From NCBI GenBank assembly GCA_964547985.1, contig CAZJPV010000032.1:1-30243 (forward strand): a DNA stretch of 30,243 bases, in the 5' to 3' direction. This DNA is from JAPLJU01 sp964547985. GTDB taxonomy: Bacteria > Desulfobacterota > Syntrophia > Syntrophales > UBA2192. The notes below the pieces were generated by a model. That model made no database searches. It was given only the letters and a program-made list of their open reading frames with translations, and was not told where the DNA came from. Below, in pieces: positions 7,153-15,298 of this stretch (the stretch's first letter is position 1; the number at the start of each line of letters is the position of its first letter). The position numbers were made by a program, and so were the translations under genes.

Positions 7153-7701
7153 CTATCTCTTATACTTTCCCATGAGCTGTCCCTCGACCAGCCTGTGCCC
7201 CTTCATGGCCTTCAGGACCTGATCCCGCGTTGCCCCGGGGCCGAGAGGGAGGGTCGTATCGAGGGCGTAGACCCTGAAGAAGTACCGGTGCGTGCCACCG
7301 GGTGGACAGGGTCCCCCGTAACCGATCTTGCGGAAGTCGTTTACACCCTGAAGTCCACCGGAGGGGAGTTTCTTTTCATGGGGAACATCTTCCGGAAGCT
7401 CCGTGATCCCTGCCGGGAGGTTGAAGATTACCCAGTGGACCCACGTCCCCATGGGCGCGTCGGGGTCGTCACAGATCAGCGCATAACTCTTCGTTCCCTC
7501 AGGTCCCGGAGACCACTCCAGGGACGGGGAGACATCGGCACCGTCACAGGTGTGCCTGGCGGGGATCATGCCACCGTTGTCGAAGGCCCTGCTCTTCAGG
7601 TTCATCGCTTTTCCTCCTTTCGTTTGGGCCGGGGCTGCGGAGTCGCCGCCGGTGAATAAAGCCCAGAGAAGAACGATGAGAAGACATAGAAACTTTCGCA
7701 T
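7153..7701 (-). CDS. PEBP family protein (YbhB/YbcL, Raf kinase inhibitor-like)
   Basis: The 182-residue frame starts with a hydrophobic signal-like segment (MRKFLCLLIVLLWALFTGG) and then carries the phosphatidylethanolamine-binding protein fold: SPSLEWSPGP, the ligand-pocket motif DDPDAPMGTWVHWV and GPCPPGGTHRYFFRVYALD. Its cellular role is unknown. There are two plausible starts. ATG 7701 gives a secreted form with only weak AGAGG in front. ATG 7605 (residue 33) has a perfect AAGGAGG at 7613-7619 with seven-base spacing, and gives a 150-residue cytoplasmic form of usual YbhB size. The radical SAM gene follows closely. It is divergent from the NTPase gene. Confidence 0.9.
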   Translation of the reverse strand: MRKFLCLLIVLLWALFTGGDSAAPAQTKGGKAMNLKSRAFDNGGMIPARHTCDGADVSPSLEWSPGPEGTKSYALICDDPDAPMGTWVHWVIFNLPAGITELPEDVPHEKKLPSGGLQGVNDFRKIGYGGPCPPGGTHRYFFRVYALDTTLPLGPGATRDQVLKAMKGHRLVEGQLMGKYKR

Positions 7702-7776
7702 GCTGGCCTCTGTCAGGGCGCAGGCCCTGTTTGCGGCCCGTCGTCCGGGGAAATTATTATAGGCTGTTTTGTTAAA

Positions 7777-7805
7777 TTGACAATCTATTTATAGTATAAC
7801 ATAAC
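7777..7805 (+). promoter_or_regulatory. Candidate promoter for the NTPase gene
   Basis: The PEBP/NTPase divergent gap is AT-rich. TTGACA at 7777-7782 is followed after 17 bases by CATAAC (7800-7805); TATAGT (7790-7795) and TATAAC (7795-7800) overlap but are spaced differently. One of these should drive the plus-strand gene starting at 7854. Confidence 0.4.
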
Positions 7806-7853
7806 CATCCTCAAGGCGCAGTCCAGTCCCTGCGGTGGCCGAAGGAGAACCTC

Positions 7854-8381
7854 TTGGGAAAGCACATTTTGATCACCGGTCTTCCGGGTGTGGGAAAGAC
7901 AACACTGATCCGCAAGGTCCTTGCCGGGCTTCCCTCGACCCTCCCGGCGGCAGGCTTCTTCACGGGGGAGTTGCGGGAAGGGGGCCAGCGGGTCGGATTT
8001 GAGATCGAGACTCTCGATGGCCGAAAAGGCGTCTTGTCTCACGTCCGGTTTCAATCTCCTCATCGGGTGGGTCGCTACGGCGTGGATCTCGATGGTTTTG
8101 AGGAGCTGGTTTTGCCTCGCTTGCATGCCGGTGCGGCCGGTCTTTATGTTGTCGATGAAATCGGAAAGATGGAATGCTTCTCCAGCGCCTTTATCCAGAC
8201 CCTAACGGCCCTCCTCGATAGCGGGCCCCCCGTTTTCGGAAGTGTGGCCCTCAAGGGGGGCGGGTTCATCGAAAGGGTCAAGGCCCGCCGTGACGTGACG
8301 CTCGTCGAGATGACGGTCAAGACGCGTGATGACCTTGCCGGGCAACTCGTGCTCGAGCTCAAAAAAAGGCTTGGCATTTGA
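7854..8381 (+). CDS. THEP1-type nucleoside-triphosphatase
   Basis: The 175-residue protein starts at TTG 7854 behind GAAGGAGA. It has a P-loop GLPGVGKTTL (9-18), a Walker B-like LYVVDEIGKMECFS (97-110) and the GFFTGEL segment after it that is characteristic of the THEP1/NTPase_1 family, small P-loop enzymes hydrolysing nucleoside triphosphates in vitro, with no firm physiological role. Its last codons and TGA stop (8379-8381) already lie within repeat copy 2. The equivalent position in copy 1 also keeps a TGA in the same register. No other P-loop partner is nearby. Confidence 0.87.
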   Translation: MGKHILITGLPGVGKTTLIRKVLAGLPSTLPAAGFFTGELREGGQRVGFEIETLDGRKGVLSHVRFQSPHRVGRYGVDLDGFEELVLPRLHAGAAGLYVVDEIGKMECFSSAFIQTLTALLDSGPPVFGSVALKGGGFIERVKARRDVTLVEMTVKTRDDLAGQLVLELKKRLGI

Positions 8382-8631
8382 GCAGGATGCCTCCTGCGAA
8401 CAGACGGCATTTGTCGCAACCTGCGGTTGCTCCCCCGTAAGGAAGTGTCCGTCATGGTTGCGCCTCCTGACAGGATGCGCCCCCGGTGACCGCTCCAGTT
8501 TTTTAAAAAGGCTGTTCAAAAAGGGCCGGATGCAAGGCACCCGAAGTCCTGAAGAGCGAAGCGTACTTGGGAGCGTACGTTGAGCGACGAGGGACGAGGG
8601 CAACGAAGCAGAGGGTCGTTTTTCAACAGCC
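8373..8631 (-). repeat. Composite 259-bp repeat element, copy 2 (inverted relative to copy 1)
   Basis: This is the reverse complement of 5552-5813 with few differences. The hairpin-rich tail is 8373-8509 and the 122-bp part with terminal inverted repeats is 8510-8631. The tail is three bases shorter than in copy 1. It starts inside the last codons of the NTPase gene and ends 15 bases before the cheR-like start, so it fills the whole NTPase-cheR gap. Together with copy 1 it brackets four genes. Confidence 0.85.
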
Positions 8632-8646
8632 GACGATCAGAAAACC

Positions 8647-9459
8647 ATGACAGACGATCTCTTCCTGGAACTCCTCGAACAATTCCGGCGGTCTCCCGAG
8701 GGATATCGCAAGGTGAGGGCAGGTGTCGAGAAGAGGATCCGTCGGCACATGAACCGCCTGGGTTGTGAGGACTTCCGAAAATACATCAAGCTTGTGGTTG
8801 AAAGTCCCTTGCTTTCCAAAAACATGGAAAAAATGCTCGCGGTCTCCGTCAGCCGTTTTTTCCGCGACAGGGCCGTCTGGGCGGACCTCGTGGAAAGGGT
8901 CCTCCCGCAGATGACCCTGAACGCCGGGGAGGGGCTGTGTGTGTGGTCGGCGGGATGTGCTCTGGGGCAGGAGGCCTACAGCTTCAAAATAGCATGGATG
9001 CAGTTCTCCCGAACGAGGCGCGATGTTCCCAAGCTTGCCATCTGGGCCACGGACTCCCATCCGGCTTACCTGGAAATGGCGATGGAGGGCCTCTACCGCA
9101 GGAGCGTTCTCAAGGAACTGCCGGAAGCCCTGAGGAAGGAATACTTCCAGGATGCCGAAGATCGCAAACAAGTACGGGTGGTCGATCACCTGAAAGAGGG
9201 GATCCTCTGGCGATTGCATGATTTCACCCGGGATCCTCCGCCACACAAAGCCTTCCAGATCATCTTTCTCAGAAACAATCTTCTGACCTACTATCGCAAG
9301 GACGTGCAGGAAGCGATCCTTCCCGTCATTCTGACAGCTCTCACCGCCGGGGGATTTCTCGTGATCGGGAAAGGGGAAAGACTCCCCCCGCTGCCCCTTT
9401 GCCTGACCCCCGTCGCGTCAAATACGCCCATCTATCGGAAAGAGGCCTCTCTGTCCTGA
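8647..9459 (+). CDS. CheR-type protein-glutamate O-methyltransferase (orphan)
   Basis: CheR enzymes transfer a methyl group from SAM to glutamates of chemoreceptors. The 270-residue product has the CheR_N helical region (1-60), SRFFRD (69-74; usual form S/TxFFRD), the SAM loop GCALGQEAYS (103-112; usual form GCSxGEEPYS), ATD at 134-136 and RNNLLTYY (209-216; usual RNVLIYF). The SAM loop replaces the conserved acidic residue with Gln and Pro with Ala, so activity or target may differ. No chemoreceptor, CheB or flagellar gene is close. The start has only a weak ribosome binding site, and the repeat element ends just upstream. Confidence 0.88.
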   Translation: MTDDLFLELLEQFRRSPEGYRKVRAGVEKRIRRHMNRLGCEDFRKYIKLVVESPLLSKNMEKMLAVSVSRFFRDRAVWADLVERVLPQMTLNAGEGLCVWSAGCALGQEAYSFKIAWMQFSRTRRDVPKLAIWATDSHPAYLEMAMEGLYRRSVLKELPEALRKEYFQDAEDRKQVRVVDHLKEGILWRLHDFTRDPPPHKAFQIIFLRNNLLTYYRKDVQEAILPVILTALTAGGFLVIGKGERLPPLPLCLTPVASNTPIYRKEASLS

Positions 9460-9539
9460 GGAACCTCGGAGAGACGCCCTGAGATAAAAAAGTAACGCGG
9501 GGTTTTATGGGGAAGGATGTTGAACGATTTCGGCGTGGA

Positions 9540-10604
9540 TCATTCCGCCGCGGTCATGGCGGAAAGGGCTTCGACCCTTCGTCTTCTTCTTCGCGGGGCA
9601 AAGACAGAGTGGCGTCTGGCGGCCAGCCTGGCGATGTAACTGCCCATGGCGCCGTACGAATAACCCGCATTCTCGGCGGCAAAAGCCATGCTCGCGTCAG
9701 CACTGATGTCGGCGTTGGGGTTTACATCGAGGACGAAGAAGATGCCGTTTCGGAGACGAATGTCGATACGGGCGTAATCCCTGCATCCGAGGGCCCGGTA
9801 GGTCAGCCTGGATACCCGCTCGAGGCGGCGGCGTTCCGCATCCGTCAGGGATACCGGCAGGAGGGTTTCGATCTTGCGATAGTGTGCGGACTCCGGCACA
9901 AACTTGGCGTCATACGTGCAGAGTCTTTCGCGGACGTCATCAAAGGCCGAAAAATCCATTTCCGCGGGCGGCAGGATCAGGAGCTGGGCGTTCCCCCAGA
10001 TGGAGACGCGGAATTCGCGGCCGTCGATGAAGTCCTCCACGAGGGCCGGCTGATGATAGGTTTCAATGACATACTCGACCCGCCTGAGCAGTTCCTCTTC
10101 GTTCATCACGACGGACTCGGAGGTAATGCCGATACTGCAGTGTTCATGGGACGGCTTGATGATGGCGGGAAAGTGCCGCCAGACATTGGGCTCGGGTGAT
10201 TCGAAGAAGCGATAGTCCGGTGTGGGAATCTCGGCCTCCCGGAGCAGATGTTTCACCCGGAGTTTTTCCTCGCAGAGGGCAAGGGCTTCGGGATCGGATC
10301 CCGTATAGACGAAGTTCAGACTTTCGATGATCTCGGTAACCCTGGCTTCGCTGTGAGGGATGCCCGGAATCTCTTCGCACCAGTTGAAAATGATGGCGTC
10401 GTCGGGGTCATAGGGGGAAAGGACGGCGGCGATGTCGGTATCGATAACGGCAAGGGGCGTGACGGGATGTCCCACATCCGTTAAGGCGGATGCCAGTTGC
10501 TCGGTTGCGTCGATAGCCGCGCTTCTCTCATCAGCTGCCCATGCGGGATCCATGTTGTGTAGCAGCAGAACGGGCAAATCTTGCGGATGGATGTTAACCG
10601 GCAC
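9540..10604 (-). CDS. ATP-grasp ligase related to D-alanine--D-alanine ligase
   Basis: The frame extends to ATG 10643, but GTG 10604 has AAGGAG at 10613-10618 with eight-base spacing, so I prefer the 354-residue product beginning MPVNIHPQDLPVLLLHNMD. The ATP-grasp fold is shown by the lysine motif FPAIIKPSHEHCSIGI, the flexible EDFIDGREFRVSIWGN segment, and the metal-binding DYARIDIR and FFVLDVNPNADIS. This is the layout of D-Ala-D-Ala ligase. The N-terminal domain diverges from true Ddl, and no mur genes are adjacent, so the substrates may be other amino acids or peptides. The C-terminus is very basic (RRRRRR). It is isolated between cheR-like and rimO. Confidence 0.8.
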   Translation of the reverse strand: MPVNIHPQDLPVLLLHNMDPAWAADERSAAIDATEQLASALTDVGHPVTPLAVIDTDIAAVLSPYDPDDAIIFNWCEEIPGIPHSEARVTEIIESLNFVYTGSDPEALALCEEKLRVKHLLREAEIPTPDYRFFESPEPNVWRHFPAIIKPSHEHCSIGITSESVVMNEEELLRRVEYVIETYHQPALVEDFIDGREFRVSIWGNAQLLILPPAEMDFSAFDDVRERLCTYDAKFVPESAHYRKIETLLPVSLTDAERRRLERVSRLTYRALGCRDYARIDIRLRNGIFFVLDVNPNADISADASMAFAAENAGYSYGAMGSYIARLAARRHSVFAPRRRRRRVEALSAMTAAE

Positions 10605-10643
10605 CCTCTCGACTCCTTGCGGGAAGCCTATTATGTGTTCCAT

Positions 10644-10787
10644 TCCCTCATGTTTTTATTTTGACTCACGCGCTCTCGAAGCCGCACGCAAGGTTCAATT
10701 TTTTTTTAACTGAATTCTTATCTTTTATGCAAGAGATTTCTTTACTTTTCTCATCGGTCGATAAGAAAATTTTCTTTAGCAGACCTT
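10644..10787. other. Intergenic space between rimO and the ATP-grasp gene
   Basis: This AT-rich stretch has a perfect 14-base palindrome AAGAAAATTTTCTT (10763-10776) just after the rimO stop and a run of nine or so T at about 10701-10709. I see no convincing terminator stem with a T-run on the minus strand and no gene; the promoter of the ATP-grasp gene should lie here. Confidence 0.5.
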
Positions 10788-12140
10788 TCACGATTTCTTG
10801 GATATTCTCTTCGCGAAGAGATCGTAGACATCGGCCGATACAATTCTGCAGCCGAGCATATCCTCGGTACGTGCCGCTCCGGCCTGTACAAAGGTGATGC
10901 CATCGATATCCGGTGCCTGACTCATGGTCCGGCCGATGAAGGGAAAGGATGTGTTGTCGCTCCTTCCGTCGATGAGGACGTCGCTGAGTGTCCCGACCCG
11001 TGAGCGATTGATCTCGGCGGAAATGGATGCCTGCATTTTCATCAGAGTGTCTCTCCTGGCCCTCTTCAGCTTTTCGGTGGTCTGCGATGGATAGTCGAAG
11101 GCCCCTGTCCCCTGTTCCTTCGAGTAGGTGAAGACACCGAGGTGATCGAAACGTGTCTCCTCGATGAACCGGAGGAGTTTCTCGAATTTCCCGCGCGTCT
11201 CTCCCGGGAAACCCACGATCAGGGATGTCCTGAGTGCAATGCCCGGCACGATCGCCCTCGCTAGTTGCAGCTTTTCCCGGAGGAGCTTTGAATTTCCCCT
11301 TCGGTTCATGGCGGCGAGTATCTCATCGTCGATGTGCTGCACGGGAACATCCAGGTATTTGCAGATTCGATCCTCCCGGGCGATGGTTTCGAGGAGGTCT
11401 GTCGTGAGATGTGCCGGGTACGTATAGAGGACCCTAATCCAGCGGAATCCCTCGATCCCGGCGAGCCGGGTCAGCAGCCCGGAGAGCGTCGGCTTATCTC
11501 TCAAGTCCCTGCCGTAGGATGTGGTGTCCTGGGCCACGAGGATAACTTCCTTCACTCCCCGGTCCGCAAGCGAACCGGCCTCCTGCAGGACATCCTCCAT
11601 GGGTCGGCTTCGGAATCTCCCGCGGATCGACGGGATGACACAGTAGGCGCAACGGTTCGAGCATCCATCGGCGATCTTCAGATAAGCGGTATGGAGAGGG
11701 GTGGAGAGATGTCTGGGGTGTCCCGCCGTCATCAGAAACAGGGGTCTCGGGGTGTAAATCTTTCGTTTCGGGGAGGGCTCTGAAAGAAGCGCCTGCAGGT
11801 GATCGGCGATCCGGGGGACCTCCTCGGGACCGAGAAAAAGGTCCACCTCCGGCAACTCCGGGAAAAGCGCCTTTCCATACCGCTGCGGGAGACAACCGGT
11901 CACGATGAGGTGGCGGCACTTTCCCTTCTTCTTGAGGCCTGCGAGACGGAGGATTTCATGGATGGATTCTTTTCTGGCCGGGCGGATGAAGGCACAGGTG
12001 TTGACGATGATCACTTCCGCGTCTTTCTCGCGGGGTGTGATTCGAAACCCCCTCTCGAAAAGGGTCGCGGACATGACCTCGGCATCGACGAGGTTCTTGG
12101 GGCATCCGAGGCTGAGAAGGTAGACGGGTATTTCTTTCAA
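10788..12140 (-). CDS. rimO: Ribosomal protein S12 methylthiotransferase RimO
   Basis: RimO adds a methylthio group to the aspartate of ribosomal protein S12. The 450-residue protein has the N-terminal UPF0004 domain with cluster cysteines C13 (SLGCPKNLVD), C49 (NTCAF) and C83 (TGCLPQRY). The radical SAM cluster is CSNRCAYC (C160, C164, C167), followed by IPSIRGRFRSRP, a signature separating RimO from MiaB. A C-terminal TRAM-like region ends the protein. The start lies two bases after the ftsK stop, so translation is probably coupled. About 144 bases without a gene follow before the ligase gene. Confidence 0.95.
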   Translation of the reverse strand: MKEIPVYLLSLGCPKNLVDAEVMSATLFERGFRITPREKDAEVIIVNTCAFIRPARKESIHEILRLAGLKKKGKCRHLIVTGCLPQRYGKALFPELPEVDLFLGPEEVPRIADHLQALLSEPSPKRKIYTPRPLFLMTAGHPRHLSTPLHTAYLKIADGCSNRCAYCVIPSIRGRFRSRPMEDVLQEAGSLADRGVKEVILVAQDTTSYGRDLRDKPTLSGLLTRLAGIEGFRWIRVLYTYPAHLTTDLLETIAREDRICKYLDVPVQHIDDEILAAMNRRGNSKLLREKLQLARAIVPGIALRTSLIVGFPGETRGKFEKLLRFIEETRFDHLGVFTYSKEQGTGAFDYPSQTTEKLKRARRDTLMKMQASISAEINRSRVGTLSDVLIDGRSDNTSFPFIGRTMSQAPDIDGITFVQAGAARTEDMLGCRIVSADVYDLFAKRISKKS

Positions 12141-12142
12141 TG

Positions 12143-14407
12143 TCAGCGCGGCAGTTTCTTGGCGAGGACTTTTCTGGGTTTCACGCCGTCGGAAGGCCCG
12201 ACGATTCCCTCCGACTCCATTTTTTCGATGATGCGGGCCGCCCGGTTGTATCCGATCTTCAGGTATCGCTGGACCAGGGAGATGGAGGCCTGTCCCAGGT
12301 CCGTGACCAGTTCAACGGCCTCGTCGTATTTTTCATCGAAGTCACCGGACCCTTTGTCACCCTCGCCCGATTCAGGCTGGTACTTCAGGATGGACTCATC
12401 GTAGATGGGCCTCGCCTGTTTCCGGATGAAGGCGACGATCTTGCCGATCTCCCCTTCCGAGACGTAGGCCCCGTGTATTCTGGCGACTTTGGAGAGTCCC
12501 GGCGGCAGGAAGAGCATGTCGCCGGTGCCCAGGAGCTGCTCGGCGCCGAGCTGATCGAGGATCGTCCGGGAATCGACTTTTGAAGAGACCTGAAAAGAGA
12601 TCCTTGTCGGGAAATTCGCCTTGATGATGCCCGTGATGACGTCGACGGAAGGCCTCTGAGTGGCCAGAATGAGATGAATGCCGGCGGCTCTCGCCATCTG
12701 GGCCAGCCGTGTAAGGGATTCTTCTACATTTCGCTGGGCCACCATCATCAGATCAGCAAGCTCGTCAATGACAATAACGATATAGGGAAGCTTTGCGTGA
12801 TCCTTCCCCTCTTCCCTCCCTTCCCGGGGTGCGGGCAGATCATCTTCGGCAGGGGTCTCTTCCCCCTGTTTTTTTGACTTGTCAAGGGCAGGCCTGTCTT
12901 TCTGGGCCTGCTCCCGATCAACGTATCGGTTGAATTTCTCAATGCTCCTTGTCCCCGTCTCTCCGATGATCCGGTACCGGCGCTCCATCTCCTCCACGGC
13001 CCAGCGAAGCACGTAGGAGGCCTCCCGCGGGTCCACGACCACCGGGTGCAGCAGGTGCGGGATGCCCTCGTAACCGGAGAGCTCCAGCCGCTTGGGGTCA
13101 ATCATGATGAATTTGACCTCGTCGGGCGGGGCCTTGAAGAGGATGCTGCAGATCAGGGCGTTGAGGAAGACACTCTTGCCCGACCCGGTGGTGCCCGCGA
13201 TGAGCAGGTGAGGCATCTTGGTCAGGTCGGAAATGACGGGTCCGCCGACGGTGTCCTCGCCGAGGGCGATGGGGAGCCTGGTCTTTGATTCCAGAAAAGT
13301 TTCGTTGTCGAGGACATCCTTCAGATGGACCGGTTCCCGCTCCAGGTTCGGGATTTCGATACCGACCGTCCCCTTACCCGGGATCGGTGCGATGATCCGG
13401 ATGCTCGGGGCCTTCAGCGCCAGGGCCAGGTCGTCCGAGAGATTTGCGATCCTGCTGATTTTCACGCCCGGCGCGGGCTCGAGTTCGTACAGCGTGATGA
13501 GCGGACCCGGCTTCACCTCTACCACCTTGGTCTCCACGCCGAAATCGGCCAGTTTCCTCTCCAGGAGCCGTGAATTCATCAGGAGGCTTTCTTTCTTGAG
13601 TTTCGTGTCCTTGCGCGGCACCTGGTCCAGGAGTGTAATCGGGGGAAGGGTAAAGGTTGCTTTATCCGCGATGAAATCAAAGGTTGTCTGCTCCGGTTTT
13701 TTCTTTTTGGGTTTTTCCGCTACAAGTCGCTTTTCATCCACCTTGATGACAGGCTCCGGCCTCGACTGTCTGACTTTTTTCTCGACGACCCTCCGCCGGT
13801 CTTTCTGAAATCGTTCCCATCCCCGCTCCAGGAAGGCCCTGAACCGGATGGCTGTGTCGCCCGTGAGCTGGCCGGCCTTTTGCGTGGTCCAGACGACGTG
13901 AAGGTCCACCGTGACGATGAGGGAGATGACGAGGGCCGCGGCCAGCAGGATGAAAGTCCCCACGGTGTTGAGATAGCTGTTAAAAAACTCCGCGAGGATG
14001 GTGCCGAACATACCGCCCAGGTCGAAACGGTACCCCCGGAACCCCACCGCCCCGAAGAGGTGTGAGATCAGGGCCGCGGTGGCCAGGGTGAGGCTGATGA
14101 AACCGAGAAACCAGGATGGTCTGAGTCTGAATTCTTCCATGCGGAAGACCTTGAAGGCCGTCAGGAGCAGGAAGACGGGAAGCCACAGGGCGCTCACCCC
14201 CAGAGACCGGTAGAGGGTGTCGGCCGTGTAGGATCCCACGACACCGCCGAGATTGTGGATCCTGTCCCTCACGGTTTCGTAATGGCTCAGGGAGGGATCT
14301 TCCGGATGGTAGGATAAAAGGCACAGAAAGAGGAATATCGCCAGGGCAAAAAAGATAACCCCGACAATCTCGCTTGCCCGTTTGGTATCCAGTTTAAAGT
14401 TCACCAT
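12143..14407 (-). CDS. ftsK: DNA translocase FtsK/SpoIIIE
   Basis: FtsK pumps DNA through the closing septum and helps to resolve chromosome dimers. The 754-residue protein has four or five N-terminal membrane segments (within residues 13-170), a short Lys/Pro-rich linker (about 200-240) and the motor: alpha/beta domain, Walker A GTTGSGKS (405-412), Walker B IVIVIDELADLMM and the following RAAGIHLILATQRPSVDVITG. A charged insert (about 490-540) sits before Walker B. The C-terminal winged-helix gamma domain, which reads the KOPS-type polar sequences, begins at YDEAVELV and includes SLVQRYLKIGYNRAARIIE. The gene lies between uppP and rimO in the same direction. Confidence 0.96.
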   Translation of the reverse strand: MVNFKLDTKRASEIVGVIFFALAIFLFLCLLSYHPEDPSLSHYETVRDRIHNLGGVVGSYTADTLYRSLGVSALWLPVFLLLTAFKVFRMEEFRLRPSWFLGFISLTLATAALISHLFGAVGFRGYRFDLGGMFGTILAEFFNSYLNTVGTFILLAAALVISLIVTVDLHVVWTTQKAGQLTGDTAIRFRAFLERGWERFQKDRRRVVEKKVRQSRPEPVIKVDEKRLVAEKPKKKKPEQTTFDFIADKATFTLPPITLLDQVPRKDTKLKKESLLMNSRLLERKLADFGVETKVVEVKPGPLITLYELEPAPGVKISRIANLSDDLALALKAPSIRIIAPIPGKGTVGIEIPNLEREPVHLKDVLDNETFLESKTRLPIALGEDTVGGPVISDLTKMPHLLIAGTTGSGKSVFLNALICSILFKAPPDEVKFIMIDPKRLELSGYEGIPHLLHPVVVDPREASYVLRWAVEEMERRYRIIGETGTRSIEKFNRYVDREQAQKDRPALDKSKKQGEETPAEDDLPAPREGREEGKDHAKLPYIVIVIDELADLMMVAQRNVEESLTRLAQMARAAGIHLILATQRPSVDVITGIIKANFPTRISFQVSSKVDSRTILDQLGAEQLLGTGDMLFLPPGLSKVARIHGAYVSEGEIGKIVAFIRKQARPIYDESILKYQPESGEGDKGSGDFDEKYDEAVELVTDLGQASISLVQRYLKIGYNRAARIIEKMESEGIVGPSDGVKPRKVLAKKLPR

Positions 14408-14458
14408 AGGTTCTTCGCGTCCCGTCGCCCCGATGTCACGGCCCCGAAGCCATCATGC

Positions 14459-15298
14459 TCAGAAAAGGGTTTTCACGGCAAGGGTCAATGCACCCAGGGC
14501 CCAGCAGTAATAACCGAAGAAACGAAGGTCCCGCTTCCGTATCATCAGGAACAGGAACTTCAGCGTGAGGAAACCGACGATCGCCGCCGCCGCCGTTCCG
14601 GCGATGTAGGCTGGTATTTCGCTTCCGTCCACGCCGGTGTAATCTCTCGATTCGAGGATCAAAGCCCCCAGGATGGCCGGGATGGATATGAGAAAGGAGA
14701 ACCTCGCCGCCGTCTCCCCGCTCAACCCCCGGTAAATGCCGAAGGCGATCGTCGATCCCGAACGGGATATGCCGGGCATAATGGCGATACCCTGCACGAG
14801 ACCGATCACCAGGCTGTCCGTGACGGACAGCTCCTCGAGGCTTCGGCTTGCGCTCCTGACCCTGTCTGCGAAGAACAGAAGGAGTCCCGTGATGAGAAGC
14901 CCCACCGCCGTGATCTCCACGGATTGAAAGAGAGCGTGAATCTGATCCTGGAAGCTCAAACCGATGATGCCGGTGATGACGGTGGCCGTCAGGATGTGAG
15001 CGGCCAGCCTTCTTCTTTCCGGCATCATCGAATCGTCCATGTGTTCGAAGAGGGACTGCGGATGCTGCCTTCTCCAGGGGGGAAGGAGCGCTTTTAAAAT
15101 GTTCGTGATGTCCTTCCGTAAGAAAAAAATCACCGCGGAGAGTGTTCCCAGGTGCAGCAGGACGTCGAAGAGCACCCCGGGCTGATGGAAGTCGGGCAGA
15201 AGACTCTGCGCGATGACCAGATGCCCCGAGCTGCTGACGGGCAGGAGCTCCGTCAATCCCTGGATGATCCCCAGCAGTATGCCTTCCCAGAGGCTCAA
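14459..15298 (-). CDS. uppP: Undecaprenyl-diphosphatase UppP (BacA)
   Basis: This inner-membrane enzyme dephosphorylates undecaprenyl pyrophosphate to recycle the lipid carrier of cell wall synthesis. The 279-residue protein has the two conserved active-site stretches, QGLTELLPVSSSGHL (14-28) and MPGISRSGSTIAFG, with about eight hydrophobic segments. Its ATG overlaps the plsC stop by four bases (ATGA), so the two are translationally coupled. ftsK follows 51 bases downstream. Confidence 0.95.
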   Translation of the reverse strand: MSLWEGILLGIIQGLTELLPVSSSGHLVIAQSLLPDFHQPGVLFDVLLHLGTLSAVIFFLRKDITNILKALLPPWRRQHPQSLFEHMDDSMMPERRRLAAHILTATVITGIIGLSFQDQIHALFQSVEITAVGLLITGLLLFFADRVRSASRSLEELSVTDSLVIGLVQGIAIMPGISRSGSTIAFGIYRGLSGETAARFSFLISIPAILGALILESRDYTGVDGSEIPAYIAGTAAAAIVGFLTLKFLFLMIRKRDLRFFGYYCWALGALTLAVKTLF

